64,000 nt of DNA, taken from Propionibacterium cyclohexanicum. Its GTDB lineage: Bacteria; Actinomycetota; Actinomycetes; Propionibacteriales; Propionibacteriaceae. The notes under the pieces were generated by a model, which saw only the letters and a program-made list of their open reading frames with translations, searched no databases and was not told the DNA's origin. The translations under genes and the position numbers were made by a program. This document shows, piece after piece, positions 53,281-61,619 of the stretch. Each line of letters begins with the position of its first letter. The first letter of the stretch is position 1. Location of the stretch: positions 20,292 through 84,291 of the forward strand of contig NZ_FOGZ01000013.1 of the NCBI RefSeq assembly GCF_900111365.1, written 5' to 3'.

Positions 53281-54138
53281 ATGACCGACATGGTCGCCGA
53301 CCTGAAGCATTCCAATATGGACCCTCGCCACGACCCACGACCGAACTCACCCACGCCCGGGCAGAGCGATCACGACTGGCCATCCAGCGTACGACTCGAG
53401 GACATGCGTTTCCGGGCCACTGGGGGAATCGCGGCTGAAATAGCCGGTCGCCTGGAGAGCTCAATTCAAAGCGGCGAGCTGCCGGCCGGAACACGCTTGC
53501 CATCCGAGCGCGTGCTGGCCGAGAAAATGCGCGTGTCACGGACAACCGTGCGCGATGCACTCAAGCTGCTCGAACTCCATCGCCTCGTCATCCGCCGTCG
53601 CGGAACCGGAACGGAAGTTGCCCCGCCGGACCCGCGTGCCAACCAAGTAATTGCCTTGCTCGGCGGCGTGGAGCGTGACCTGCACGATGTCGCCGAGCTC
53701 CGTGACATGGTCGAACCAAGTATCGCCGGGGTCGCCGCTGCGCGAGCCAGCGCCGCCGATCTGGATCGCATGCAGGACCTTCTGGAACGGTCCGAAGGGC
53801 AATTGACCGCAGCGGGCTCCCTGCAGTGTGATCTTGATTACCATCTGCTATTGGCGCAATGCAGTGGTAATGCATTATTGCCACCGCTTCTTTCTTTCAT
53901 GAATGATGCAACCGCCAAGTATCGTCTTGACTCGCATCGCACCCGGCACAGTCGTCACGTGTCGCTGGAAGGGCACCGGAGAATATTCCGCGCAGTGGCG
54001 GACCACGACCAGGAGCTCGCCATGGACGCTATGAAAGCCCATTTGGCGCAGGTGGCGGAATTGACTGAGAAATATCGCATCGAAGCAGCAACCCAGGCGC
54101 TACCCACAGCAGAAACGACCCAAGGCAGGGTGATGTGA
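53281..54138 (+). CDS. GntR/FadR-family regulator of the ABC-amidase operon
   Basis: A 285-residue regulator with a 40-residue polar N-terminal extension, a winged helix (about 47-108, containing SGELPAGTRLPSERVLAEKMRVSRTTVRDALKLLELH) and an FCD domain (about 125-265) with the D...H...H metal pattern. It starts one base after the ATPase stop and overlaps the amidase start by one base, so it lies inside the operon that it probably represses. A matching operator lies before the first gene. Ligand unknown. Confidence 0.85.
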   Translation: MTDMVADLKHSNMDPRHDPRPNSPTPGQSDHDWPSSVRLEDMRFRATGGIAAEIAGRLESSIQSGELPAGTRLPSERVLAEKMRVSRTTVRDALKLLELHRLVIRRRGTGTEVAPPDPRANQVIALLGGVERDLHDVAELRDMVEPSIAGVAAARASAADLDRMQDLLERSEGQLTAAGSLQCDLDYHLLLAQCSGNALLPPLLSFMNDATAKYRLDSHRTRHSRHVSLEGHRRIFRAVADHDQELAMDAMKAHLAQVAELTEKYRIEAATQALPTAETTQGRVM

Positions 54139-55316
54139 TGTCAATCGTGGCCGATCCCACGCAGTTGAAACTCTTTCGAGCAACTGCCGAAAAGGTGCGA
54201 TGGGGAACGCTTCCGGCACGATCGGACGACCGTATCGGGGTTGTCCGGCCCGGAGAGCTCTTCCAGATCGACACAGTGAGCCACGAAGGGCTTCTCGAGG
54301 ATCAGGGCCGCGACCCTGTTGCATTCTTCGGCGCTCAGGGTATCCACCCCGAAGATGTTCTGCAAGACGCGATTGATATCGCCCGGAAGGTGCCGCATGA
54401 TCAGAATACGGATGGCCCTCATATTCTTAACAGGCCCATCACCGTACGAGGCACTCGCCCCGGCGATCTACTTGCAGTGGACATTGTGGAGCTGGCTCCG
54501 CGGGTGCCATACGGTGTTGTGTCAAATAGGCACGGCAAGGGGGCCTTAGCCGGAGAGCTACCGCGCATCGGCAAGGTGAGCAGCGTTTTCGCTCATCTGC
54601 TCAGCACGGACCCAAGTCTCGCCGTCATGTCGCGATCCGGTTTGGATGCGGTAGCCATGCTTAGGCTGCCTGACGAGAAAGCGAGAGAGACCGAACGACA
54701 AGCCCAATCCAGGTATCCCATCTCATTCAAGATTCACCCGTTCCTCGGGATCATGGGGGTGACCCCCGATACCGATGAGCACCTTAACTCCGTACCGCCC
54801 GGGGACTTCGGCGGAAACGTCGACATTAACTTGATGGTTGCCGGCACCACTTTGTACCTTCCGGTACAGGTGCCGGGAGCCGGGTTCTTCGTGGGCGATC
54901 CACATTTCGCCCAGGGCGATGGCGAAGTCTCCCTCACCGCCCTCGAGGCCTCCCTTCAGGCAACCCTGCGGATCAGGGTCATTCCTCGCGACGCAGTGAA
55001 GTCCCAGTTCGGTGAACTCGACGGCCCACTCATTGAAACACCGGAGCTGCTTGTCCCGACAGGTCGCGACCGCGATCTAGATGTTGCCCTTCAGCGATGC
55101 ACCCGCCAAGCGATTTCACTGCTTTGCAATCGATGGGGACTCGACGAGGTGCACGCCTACGCCTATCTCAGCGCAGCGACCGATTTCAATATTTCAGAGG
55201 CCGTTGACATCGTCAAGGGCGTGCATGCGCGAATCCGGAAGTCCGACTTCGAACGGAACCTGTGGTCCTTGGACGTTCTCTCTGCCGCCGAGCAGGTCAG
55301 GTTGTCCTCGGACTGA
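54138..55316 (+). CDS. Acetamidase/formamidase family amidohydrolase
   Basis: A 392-residue member of the FmdA/AmdA family, which hydrolyses small aliphatic amides such as formamide or acetamide to the acid and ammonia. The hallmark GDPHFAQGDGEV is at 253-264, with GGNVDINLMVAGTTLYLPVQVPGAGF just before it and TRPGDLLAVDIVEL near the N-terminus. I took the ATG at 54138 over the adjacent GTG. Together with the transporter it would take up and deamidate a small amide; nitrogen acquisition is the simplest reading. Confidence 0.87.
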   Translation: MSIVADPTQLKLFRATAEKVRWGTLPARSDDRIGVVRPGELFQIDTVSHEGLLEDQGRDPVAFFGAQGIHPEDVLQDAIDIARKVPHDQNTDGPHILNRPITVRGTRPGDLLAVDIVELAPRVPYGVVSNRHGKGALAGELPRIGKVSSVFAHLLSTDPSLAVMSRSGLDAVAMLRLPDEKARETERQAQSRYPISFKIHPFLGIMGVTPDTDEHLNSVPPGDFGGNVDINLMVAGTTLYLPVQVPGAGFFVGDPHFAQGDGEVSLTALEASLQATLRIRVIPRDAVKSQFGELDGPLIETPELLVPTGRDRDLDVALQRCTRQAISLLCNRWGLDEVHAYAYLSAATDFNISEAVDIVKGVHARIRKSDFERNLWSLDVLSAAEQVRLSSD

Positions 55317-55677
55317 GGCCAGTCAGCGACCGGGCAGCCAGGATCGGAAACGTGCGCTCTGCGGGCTCCGGCCCAGTCCTGGCCCCGGCCCAGTCCTGGC
55401 CCCGGCCCAGTCCTGGCCCCGGCTCTGATCTGTGGCGGGCTCCCGCAGGCTGCAGCCTGCGCGTCTGGTCACGATCCGCTGCTCTTCGGCCCGCCGAAAT
55501 CAGGCCCCGCCTCGTCAGGATGTGCCCGGCGCTGACGTTGCCTCGTGTGCCGAACTCATTCTCGAGGGGACGCTGGATACACACCATTGTTCACATACTC
55601 AGCCCATAGCCTGTCGGTGATGGAATGAACAGCGAGAAGCCCGCTCTGGTGATTGCTCACCGCAGACGAAATCCGAT
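55317..55677. other. Intergenic region with a short tandem repeat
   Basis: About 360 bases between the convergent amidase and TauE genes. It carries the three-copy 17-bp repeat described separately, and otherwise short frames without family similarity. No clear terminator hairpin was identified apart from the repeat's own GC-rich structure. Confidence 0.55.
55371..55421. repeat. Three perfect tandem copies of a 17-bp unit
   Basis: The unit GCCCAGTCCTGGCCCCG occurs three times head to tail with no mismatch. Each copy contains the short palindrome-like CCAGTCCTGG, so the array could fold. It follows the amidase stop by about 55 bases. Confidence 0.9.
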
Positions 55678-56433
55678 TCAGCGCTTCAGCAGTACGACCA
55701 GGGCCACAAGTCCGACGACAACGATGATTGTGCGTAACAACCAGGCCGGAAGTCGGACTCCCACATACGAGCCCACCACACCACCCACAATGGCCCCCAC
55801 CCCCACGGCGCCCGCCAGCAGCCAGTGAATATGCACCCAGCCCTTCGTCATGAATACGATCGCCGCGACCAGGTTCACAATGAGGGTATTGACTATCTTC
55901 ACCGCATTGATGGTCTGGAGCTCAAGCTGGGTCACGACTCCGAGCAGCCCGACGAACAGGACGCCCTGAGCGGCACCGAAGTAACCGCCGTACAAGGAGA
56001 CGAACGCGGTCACGGTGACGACTACCCACATGGGAGCCGCCCAGCCCTTGCCACCAGCCGCGTGCCGATTGATCCAAGGGCCTGTGACTACGAGTAACAG
56101 TGCCAAGCCGACCAGTGCCGGGACAATCGCCTCGAATGCGGCGGCCGGCACGACGAGCAGGAGGAGTGCCCCAACCAGACCTCCGAACACCCCGGCGGGT
56201 GCCAGCACGCGCAGCAGCGAGCCGGCGCGGCGAAACTGCGAGCGATATCCACTGAGGCTGGAGAAGTTTCCGGCCAGCACGCCCATATTGCTCGTGACAT
56301 TTGCGTCCACCGCAGGCAGACCAAGCATGACCAGCACTGGAAAAGTGATAAGCGAACCAGAGCCGACAACCGCATTGATCGTCCCTGCCCCGAAGCCAGC
56401 CAGCCCTGCCAGAAGATATTGGAACGAACCCAT
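55678..56433 (-). CDS. TauE/SafE-family anion exporter (copy 2)
   Basis: A 251-residue membrane protein with the same family patterns as the copy at 44085: GFGAGTINAVVGSGSLITFPVLVML and SLYGGYFGAAQGVLFVGLLGV. It has about eight hydrophobic segments. A GGGAGG ribosome-binding site precedes the ATG at 56433. It is convergent with the amidase gene. Two TauE genes, each near an arcC 3' end, suggest related roles in exporting a small organic acid, perhaps the acid released by the amidase. Confidence 0.83.
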   Translation of the reverse strand: MGSFQYLLAGLAGFGAGTINAVVGSGSLITFPVLVMLGLPAVDANVTSNMGVLAGNFSSLSGYRSQFRRAGSLLRVLAPAGVFGGLVGALLLLVVPAAAFEAIVPALVGLALLLVVTGPWINRHAAGGKGWAAPMWVVVTVTAFVSLYGGYFGAAQGVLFVGLLGVVTQLELQTINAVKIVNTLIVNLVAAIVFMTKGWVHIHWLLAGAVGVGAIVGGVVGSYVGVRLPAWLLRTIIVVVGLVALVVLLKR

Positions 56434-56689
56434 TATGCGCCTCCCAGGTGACGGCGAACTCATACCCGATCGGTCCACCGGGGACAGCATAGCCGCCACA
56501 CTGGGCATGCCGGTTCAGATCCCATTACTGTGCGCCGGCAATGATCATTGAGCTGTCGGCAAACGTCACTCGTAGTTTGTGCAGGAGAGCGCGGAACACC
56601 GTGCACAGATTCCCCCGGCATCACCGAGCCGATGGGCTATCGCTTGCTACCCGCACCAACAATTCGTCTCCGAAGGAAAGGAGCACTCC

Positions 56690-56735
56690 CGGCACGACCA
56701 TCGTGGCCGGTGAGCAGGCCATGCAGCTGTACTGA
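56690..56735 (+). repeat. arcC 3'-end direct repeat, right copy (carbamate kinase relic)
   Basis: Encodes GTTIVAGEQAMQLY and a stop codon, against GTTIVAAEQETQLY at the end of the intact arcC. The 46 bases match 50355-50400 at 41 positions. Upstream sequence does not resemble arcC, so only the gene tail is present. It is either an attachment-site-like scar or a relic of a second carbamate kinase. Confidence 0.7.
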
Positions 56736-56859
56736 GGACGGTGCTGGGCTCGGGCCCGCCCCCCAAGCCCACTGAGTTCGCACCAGCCCTGGTTGGCTGT
56801 CCCGGCATCGCGCAGCAGAATCGAGACGAGGGACCCATCCATCGCCGAAGGAGTCTGGC

Positions 56860-57594
56860 ATGTCATCGATCCTGTTCATCATGACCGCCGCCGATCACTG
56901 GGATCTGGCAGACGGCAGCTCCCATCCCACCGGCTTCTGGGCCGAGGAGGCGGTGGTGCCCCTCGAGGCCTTCCTGGCGGCCGGACACGAGGTGGTCGTC
57001 GCTACCCCTGGCGGGGTGGTTCCCCCCGTCGACGAGGCGAGTCTCGCCACCTCCGATGACTCGGACACGCCGGGCAGGCCGGACGGCGAGCACCTGCGCA
57101 AGGCCATCGTGAGCTCCGAGCAGCTCACCCACCCGATTCCTCTCGACCAGGTCGATCTCGACCGGTTCGCTGCGGTGTTCGTTCCGGGCGGACACGGACC
57201 CATGCAGGACCTGGCCGTTGATCCGCTGTCGGGAAATCTACTCACCCGCGCCCTCGATGCAGGCCTGCTCGTGTCAGTGGTCTGCCACGGCCCAGCGGCC
57301 CTGCTGGCGGCGACTCGCGAGGACGGCACCAATGCCTTCGCCGGCTATCGCCTGGCAGCCTTCACGAATGCCGAGGAGGACCTGGGGGGCCTGGCCACCA
57401 AGGCCCGATGGCTTCTCCACGACAGACTGCGGGCCGCGGGCCTGCGGGTCGACACAGGCACCCCCTACAAGCCCCACACGGCCAGCGACCGGACACTGCT
57501 CAGTGGCCAGAACCCCGCCTCGTCCTCGGCCGTGGCGGACCTCGTGCTGGAACGCCTGGCCCCAGGACGGCGGAACGGTCCCGGACAGCCGTAG
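56860..57594 (+). CDS. DJ-1/PfpI family protein (Hsp31/glyoxalase III-like)
   Basis: A 244-residue protein of the type 1 glutamine-amidotransferase-like DJ-1/PfpI superfamily. The nucleophile elbow VVCHGPAALL holds Cys142; FVPGGHGPMQDL precedes it. Members act as glyoxalase III, deglycase-type repair enzymes or chaperones for oxidatively damaged proteins. The large N-terminal insertion (residues 12-30, with WDLADGSSHPTGFWAEE) is typical of Hsp31-like members. It is a stand-alone gene upstream of cysE. Confidence 0.85.
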   Translation: MSSILFIMTAADHWDLADGSSHPTGFWAEEAVVPLEAFLAAGHEVVVATPGGVVPPVDEASLATSDDSDTPGRPDGEHLRKAIVSSEQLTHPIPLDQVDLDRFAAVFVPGGHGPMQDLAVDPLSGNLLTRALDAGLLVSVVCHGPAALLAATREDGTNAFAGYRLAAFTNAEEDLGGLATKARWLLHDRLRAAGLRVDTGTPYKPHTASDRTLLSGQNPASSSAVADLVLERLAPGRRNGPGQP

Positions 57595-57787
57595 GACTCC
57601 GGCGCACGGGCAGGTACGCTTTCGTCTGTGATGAGGAGCAGAAACGGACGCCCGGTGCGGCATGATCTCGCCCTTGCGCGCTGTTGTTGCTGACGTCTTC
57701 GCAGCACAGTCCCCTGTCCCGTCCGAGGGTGTTCCTGGCTCTGCCGGACGGAGACGAAACCTCCTCACAGATCCCAGAAGGCGCGAC

Positions 57788-58573
57788 ATGACCGAACACC
57801 GCGATGACGTATGGTCCCGTATCCGCACCGAGGCTCGCGCGGACGCCCAGAACGAGCCGGCACTGGCGAGCTTCCTGCACACGAGTGTGCTGTCCCATCC
57901 CGAGTTCGAGGACTCGCTCAGTTTCATCCTGGCCAGCAAGCTCGGCACCGAGACGGTCACCTCGCTGAGCCTCCAGACGCTCATGAAGGAGGCCTTCGAC
58001 GAAGAACCCGAGATCGGCACCGCAATCCGCGAGGATCTGCGTGCCGTGCTGAGCCGCGACCCGGCCACCCGCGGATACTCGGTGCCCTTTCTCTACTTCA
58101 AGGGCTTCCACGCGCTGCAGGCCTATCGCGTGGCACACCACTACTGGCTGAACGGACGCCAGGCGCTGGCCTTGTATCTGCAAAGCCGTATCTCGGAGGC
58201 GTTCGCAGTGGACATCCATCCGGGCGCCCGGATTGGCAAGGGCATCATGTTCGACCATGCCACCTCGGTGGTCATCGGCGAGACCGCGGTCGTGGGCGAC
58301 GACTTCTCGATGCTCCACGAGGTGACGCTGGGAGGAACCGGCAAGATCGGCGGCGACCGCCATCCGAAGGTCGGCCGGGGCGTCATGATCGGCGCGGGCG
58401 CCAAGGTGCTGGGCAACATCACGGTGGGCGAGGGCGCCAAGATCGGCGCCGGATCGGTGGTTCTGGAGGACGTTGCGCCCTATACGACCGTTGCCGGAGT
58501 GCCCGCACATCTCGTGAGCTATCCCCCGAATGCGATGCCTGCCCTCGACCAGGCAATCAACCCGGGCGTGTGA
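57788..58573 (+). CDS. cysE: Serine O-acetyltransferase
   Basis: Acetylates serine with acetyl-CoA to give O-acetylserine, the precursor of cysteine. The 261-residue protein has the N-terminal helical CysE domain (about 5-135, including YFKGFHALQAYRVAHHYW) and a left-handed beta-helix of hexapeptide repeats (about 140-235) with the active-site DIHPGARIGKGIMFDHATSVVIGET segment. It precedes a glutamate-cysteine ligase-like gene by 41 bases, linking it to thiol metabolism. Confidence 0.92.
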   Translation: MTEHRDDVWSRIRTEARADAQNEPALASFLHTSVLSHPEFEDSLSFILASKLGTETVTSLSLQTLMKEAFDEEPEIGTAIREDLRAVLSRDPATRGYSVPFLYFKGFHALQAYRVAHHYWLNGRQALALYLQSRISEAFAVDIHPGARIGKGIMFDHATSVVIGETAVVGDDFSMLHEVTLGGTGKIGGDRHPKVGRGVMIGAGAKVLGNITVGEGAKIGAGSVVLEDVAPYTTVAGVPAHLVSYPPNAMPALDQAINPGV

Positions 58574-58614
58574 GCGCCACTAGACTTGGTTGATCCTATC
58601 GAGAGGTACCGACA

Positions 58615-59790
58615 ATGCAGGTCGACTTCCACGCCTCGCGCCGGGGCACGGTGGGTATCGAATGGGAGCTTGCGCTGGTCGACTCCCAGACCCTCAAGCT
58701 AGTTCCGGCTGCCGATGGGCTGCTCAGCGAACTCGGTGTGCACGGCGACGATCCGATCCGCAAGGAATACCTGCAGAACATGATCGAGGTCGTCTCGCAG
58801 CCCCATCAGCGCGTGGCTGACGCAGTGGACGACGTGGCCGACCGGCTCGCCGAGGTGCGCGTCGCGGCGAGGGCCCAGGGCGTGAGTCTGCTGGGGGCCG
58901 GCTGTCATCCGTTCAGCCGGGCCAGCGAGCAGAAGCCGTTCAGCAGCCCTCGCTACGACGTCGTCACCGAGCGGAACCAGTGGTGGGGCCGCCAGATGGC
59001 GATCTGCGGCATCCACGTGCACGTGGGCCTGACAGCCAAGGAGTACGCGCTGCCGGTGGTCGACGTCCTCTCGCGGTTCTACCCCTTCTTCCTTGCGCTG
59101 TCTGCATCGTCCCCGTTCTGGGAGGGCGACGACACCGGCTACGCCTCCCAGCGCACCATGCTCTTCCAGCAGCTACCCACCAATGGCCTGCCCTGGCAGT
59201 TCACCGAGTGGTCGCAATTCGAGGACTTCGTCACCGGAGTCACGCAGTGCTCGATGATCTCCAGCGCGAGCGAGATTCGCTGGGACGTGCGTCCCGCGCC
59301 GCGCTTCGGGACTGTGGAGAACCGCACTGCCGATTCCGTGGGCACGCTGGCAGAGATCGGCACGCTGGCCGCACTGACCCAGTGCCTCACCGAGTTCACC
59401 GTCCGCGAGCTCGATGCGGGCCGCGGGCTTGTCGCGCTGGAGCCGTGGTTCATCAAGGAGAACAAGTGGCGGGCCGCCCGCTACGGGCTGGACGCTGAGA
59501 TGATCACCTCGCAGCACCGCCACCGGGTCCGGCCGGTGCGAGAGTGCCTCGACGAATGGATCGACCGGCTCCATCCCGTGGCCCACGATCTGGGTTGTAC
59601 CGGGGAACTGGAGTTCGCCGCTGAGCTGTCGAGGCGCGGCGCGCCCTATGAGCGCCAGCGGGCCCTGGCGGCCGACGCCGATCTGTATGACCTGACTCGC
59701 CGGCTGGTGGACGAGACTGGGGCCGAGGCCCCGAGCTGGCAGGCCGACGCCGCGCACCATCTCGAGAACTCACAGGACCAGGATCGATGA
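58615..59790 (+). CDS. Glutamate-cysteine ligase GCS2 / YbdK-like carboxylate-amine ligase
   Basis: A 391-residue ATP-dependent carboxylate-amine ligase of the GCS2 family: GTVGIEWELALVDSQTL (11-27, the Glu-rich metal motif), GAGCHPFSRAS, CGIHVHVGL (131-139) and a WDVRPAPRFGTVENRTAD segment. Members ligate glutamate to cysteine or other amines. Its position after cysE supports gamma-glutamylcysteine synthesis; no glutathione synthetase is present. It overlaps the following amidotransferase by four bases. Confidence 0.87.
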   Translation: MQVDFHASRRGTVGIEWELALVDSQTLKLVPAADGLLSELGVHGDDPIRKEYLQNMIEVVSQPHQRVADAVDDVADRLAEVRVAARAQGVSLLGAGCHPFSRASEQKPFSSPRYDVVTERNQWWGRQMAICGIHVHVGLTAKEYALPVVDVLSRFYPFFLALSASSPFWEGDDTGYASQRTMLFQQLPTNGLPWQFTEWSQFEDFVTGVTQCSMISSASEIRWDVRPAPRFGTVENRTADSVGTLAEIGTLAALTQCLTEFTVRELDAGRGLVALEPWFIKENKWRAARYGLDAEMITSQHRHRVRPVRECLDEWIDRLHPVAHDLGCTGELEFAAELSRRGAPYERQRALAADADLYDLTRRLVDETGAEAPSWQADAAHHLENSQDQDR

Positions 59791-60521
59791 AGCCCTTCTT
59801 GCTGCTGGGAACTCGCGAAGAGGACGAGGCGGCCCGCAACGAGTTCGACGCCGTGCGCCGGCACAGCGGCCTCGACGCCGCGGACCTCATCCATCTGCGG
59901 GTGGAGGCCGAGCCCATGCCCCCCATCGACCTGGCAGACTTCTCCGGGGTCATCCTCGGGGGCAGTTCGTTCAGCGCCAGCTCCCCTGTGAAGGACGCCC
60001 TGCAACAGCGCGTGGAGAGCGAACTGCAGGCACTGCTGCACCGTGTGATCGCCGCCGACATGCCCTTCCTCGGGCTGTGCTACGGGGTGGGAATGGTGAC
60101 AAGCACTCTCGGGGGCGTCGTCGGACCCGAATACGCCGAGACCGCCGGGGCGGTCGAGGTGCGCCTCACCGAAGTGGGCGGGGCAGACCCGCTGTGTGCC
60201 GGGCTGGCGCCCAGCTTCCATGCCTTCGTCGGCCACAAGGAGGCCTGCACGATCCCGCCGCGTGGTGCGGCGGTGCTGGCCCTGGGCGACCACTGCCCGG
60301 TGCAGATGTACCGGGTGAACCGCAATGTCTATGTCACTCAGTTCCACCCCGAGCTCGCGCCCAGCGACTTCGTGACCCGGATCAGCTTCTACAAGCACAT
60401 GGGCTATTTCGAGCCGGAGGCCTTCGAGCAGATCCGCGATGAGGCCCTCGCCGGCCCGGTCGATGGGCGCCAGCACCTGGTGCTCAGCAATTTCGTGCGC
60501 CGTTTCGCCGCCACCGACTGA
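59787..60521 (+). CDS. Class I glutamine amidotransferase-like protein
   Basis: A 244-residue stand-alone class I amidotransferase domain with nucleophile Cys98 in FLGLCYG and His187/Glu189 in FHPE. It is related to the GuaA-like group, whose members include gamma-glutamyl hydrolases of small molecules. Coupled to the GCS2 gene (ATGA overlap), it could hydrolyse or process a gamma-glutamyl product of that ligase. That link is inference from overlap; the pair may also serve an unrelated amide metabolism. Confidence 0.82.
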   Translation: MKPFLLLGTREEDEAARNEFDAVRRHSGLDAADLIHLRVEAEPMPPIDLADFSGVILGGSSFSASSPVKDALQQRVESELQALLHRVIAADMPFLGLCYGVGMVTSTLGGVVGPEYAETAGAVEVRLTEVGGADPLCAGLAPSFHAFVGHKEACTIPPRGAAVLALGDHCPVQMYRVNRNVYVTQFHPELAPSDFVTRISFYKHMGYFEPEAFEQIRDEALAGPVDGRQHLVLSNFVRRFAATD

Positions 60522-60555
60522 GCACGCGCCGCTGCCGGTGTCTTACGGTTGTGCC

Positions 60556-61158
60556 ATGCAAGCATCCGAGCCCTCCGCCCGCGAGCTGGAACTGCGGGCC
60601 TCCGATCTGGATCGCTCCGCGGTGGTCGACATCCTCCAGGCAGCCTGCGCAGATGGCCGGATCTCGCTGCCAGAGCATTCCGAGCGCACGGACTCGGCGC
60701 TGCGCGCCAAGACAGTGGGTGAGCTGAGCAGGCTCATCGCCGACCTCGGGCATGTTCCGCGCTCCATCGTCATGTCGAGCGCGGGCCAGCCCCCACCACC
60801 GGTCGAGCTGCCGAGCTATTCGAGCAGCCGGGCCGTCATGAGCGAGGTGCGCCGCACCGGCGCGTGGCTGGTACCCGAGCAGATGAGCGTCACGGGGATG
60901 ATGGGCGAGATACGCCTGGACATGCGAGAGGCCTACTTCGCCTCCCACCGGATCCTCATCGACGTGTCGCTGCTCATGGCCGAGCTGCAGATCAGGGTGC
61001 ATCAGGGCACCCGGGTGGAGGACCGCACGCGGCTCATCGCCGCCGATCTGAACACGAAGAGCCTGGGCACGCCGCGCCCCGACGCACCCCTCATCGTGCT
61101 CACCGGGTCGTGCGTGATGAGTTCGATCACTGTGCGCGGCTACGACGGGGCTGCCTGA
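60556..61158 (+). CDS. DUF1707 domain protein with cell-wall-active response-like C-terminus
   Basis: A 200-residue protein. Residues about 12-65 (LRASDLDRSAVVDILQAACADGRISLPEHSERTDSALRAKTVGELSRLIADL) are a clear DUF1707 SHOCT-like domain, common in actinobacteria. The C-terminal half (about 95-200) has beta-strand repeats as in LiaF-like cell-wall-active antibiotic response proteins. Function unknown; envelope-stress links are family-level. It appears to be monocistronic and is followed by degraded sequence. Confidence 0.8.
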   Translation: MQASEPSARELELRASDLDRSAVVDILQAACADGRISLPEHSERTDSALRAKTVGELSRLIADLGHVPRSIVMSSAGQPPPPVELPSYSSSRAVMSEVRRTGAWLVPEQMSVTGMMGEIRLDMREAYFASHRILIDVSLLMAELQIRVHQGTRVEDRTRLIAADLNTKSLGTPRPDAPLIVLTGSCVMSSITVRGYDGAA

Positions 61159-61194
61159 GGAATGATGTGTGGGCCGGGGTATAGCCCCGAACGA

Positions 61195-61213
61195 GCACGT
61201 GGCGCTGACGTGC
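61195..61213. terminator. Hairpin downstream of the DUF1707 gene
   Basis: GCACGT and ACGTGC arms enclose a seven-base loop 37 bases after the stop codon. A second small GC stem (CGGGG/CCCCG) precedes it at about 61174-61189. Either could end the transcript. Confidence 0.4.
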
Positions 61214-61402
61214 CTGTATCTCCTCACCCGGTTCTTTGACCCGGCCGGGGCGGACGGGCACGATGGATGATGAAGTGGAGCTCCGGCCCTCAATGCCCTC
61301 GCGATTACCTTCCAAGGCCGTTTTGAGAAAACTGAGCAAGGAATCCCACCGGGACCCCACACACTGTTTGTCGGTCACTGCCGCAGGGCCAGAGAGCGGT
61401 AC

Positions 61403-61594
61403 TCATATCGTCGCGCCAGGCTGTTCTTCGAGGATGGGGATGTATTCTTCACGGAATATTTCTCTGTATTGTGGGCTTGAGCGCATGAGTTCCGTGTGGG
61501 AGCCTATGGCGGCAACCCTTCCATGATCCATGATTACGATGCGGTCTGCTGCTCTGATTTCCTCGGGCCGGTGGATGATGAGGAGGCAGGATGG
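61403..61594 (-). pseudogene. Remnant of an ABC exporter ATPase C-terminus
   Basis: Sixty-three codons that match the end of an ABC exporter nucleotide-binding domain: LLIIHRPEEIRAADRIVIM covers the H-loop and following strand, then DHGRVAAIGSHTELM and a C-terminal tail IFREEYIPILEEQPG. The Walker A, signature and Walker B regions are missing; upstream sequence switches to unrelated DNA. It is a 5'-truncated relic. Confidence 0.75.
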
Positions 61595-61619
61595 TCTCCA
61601 CGGAAGCTGCCGGATGTTG

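Noticed and set aside
55371..55421. CRISPR array
   Set aside because: The 17-bp units are directly adjacent with no spacers, so this is a simple tandem repeat.
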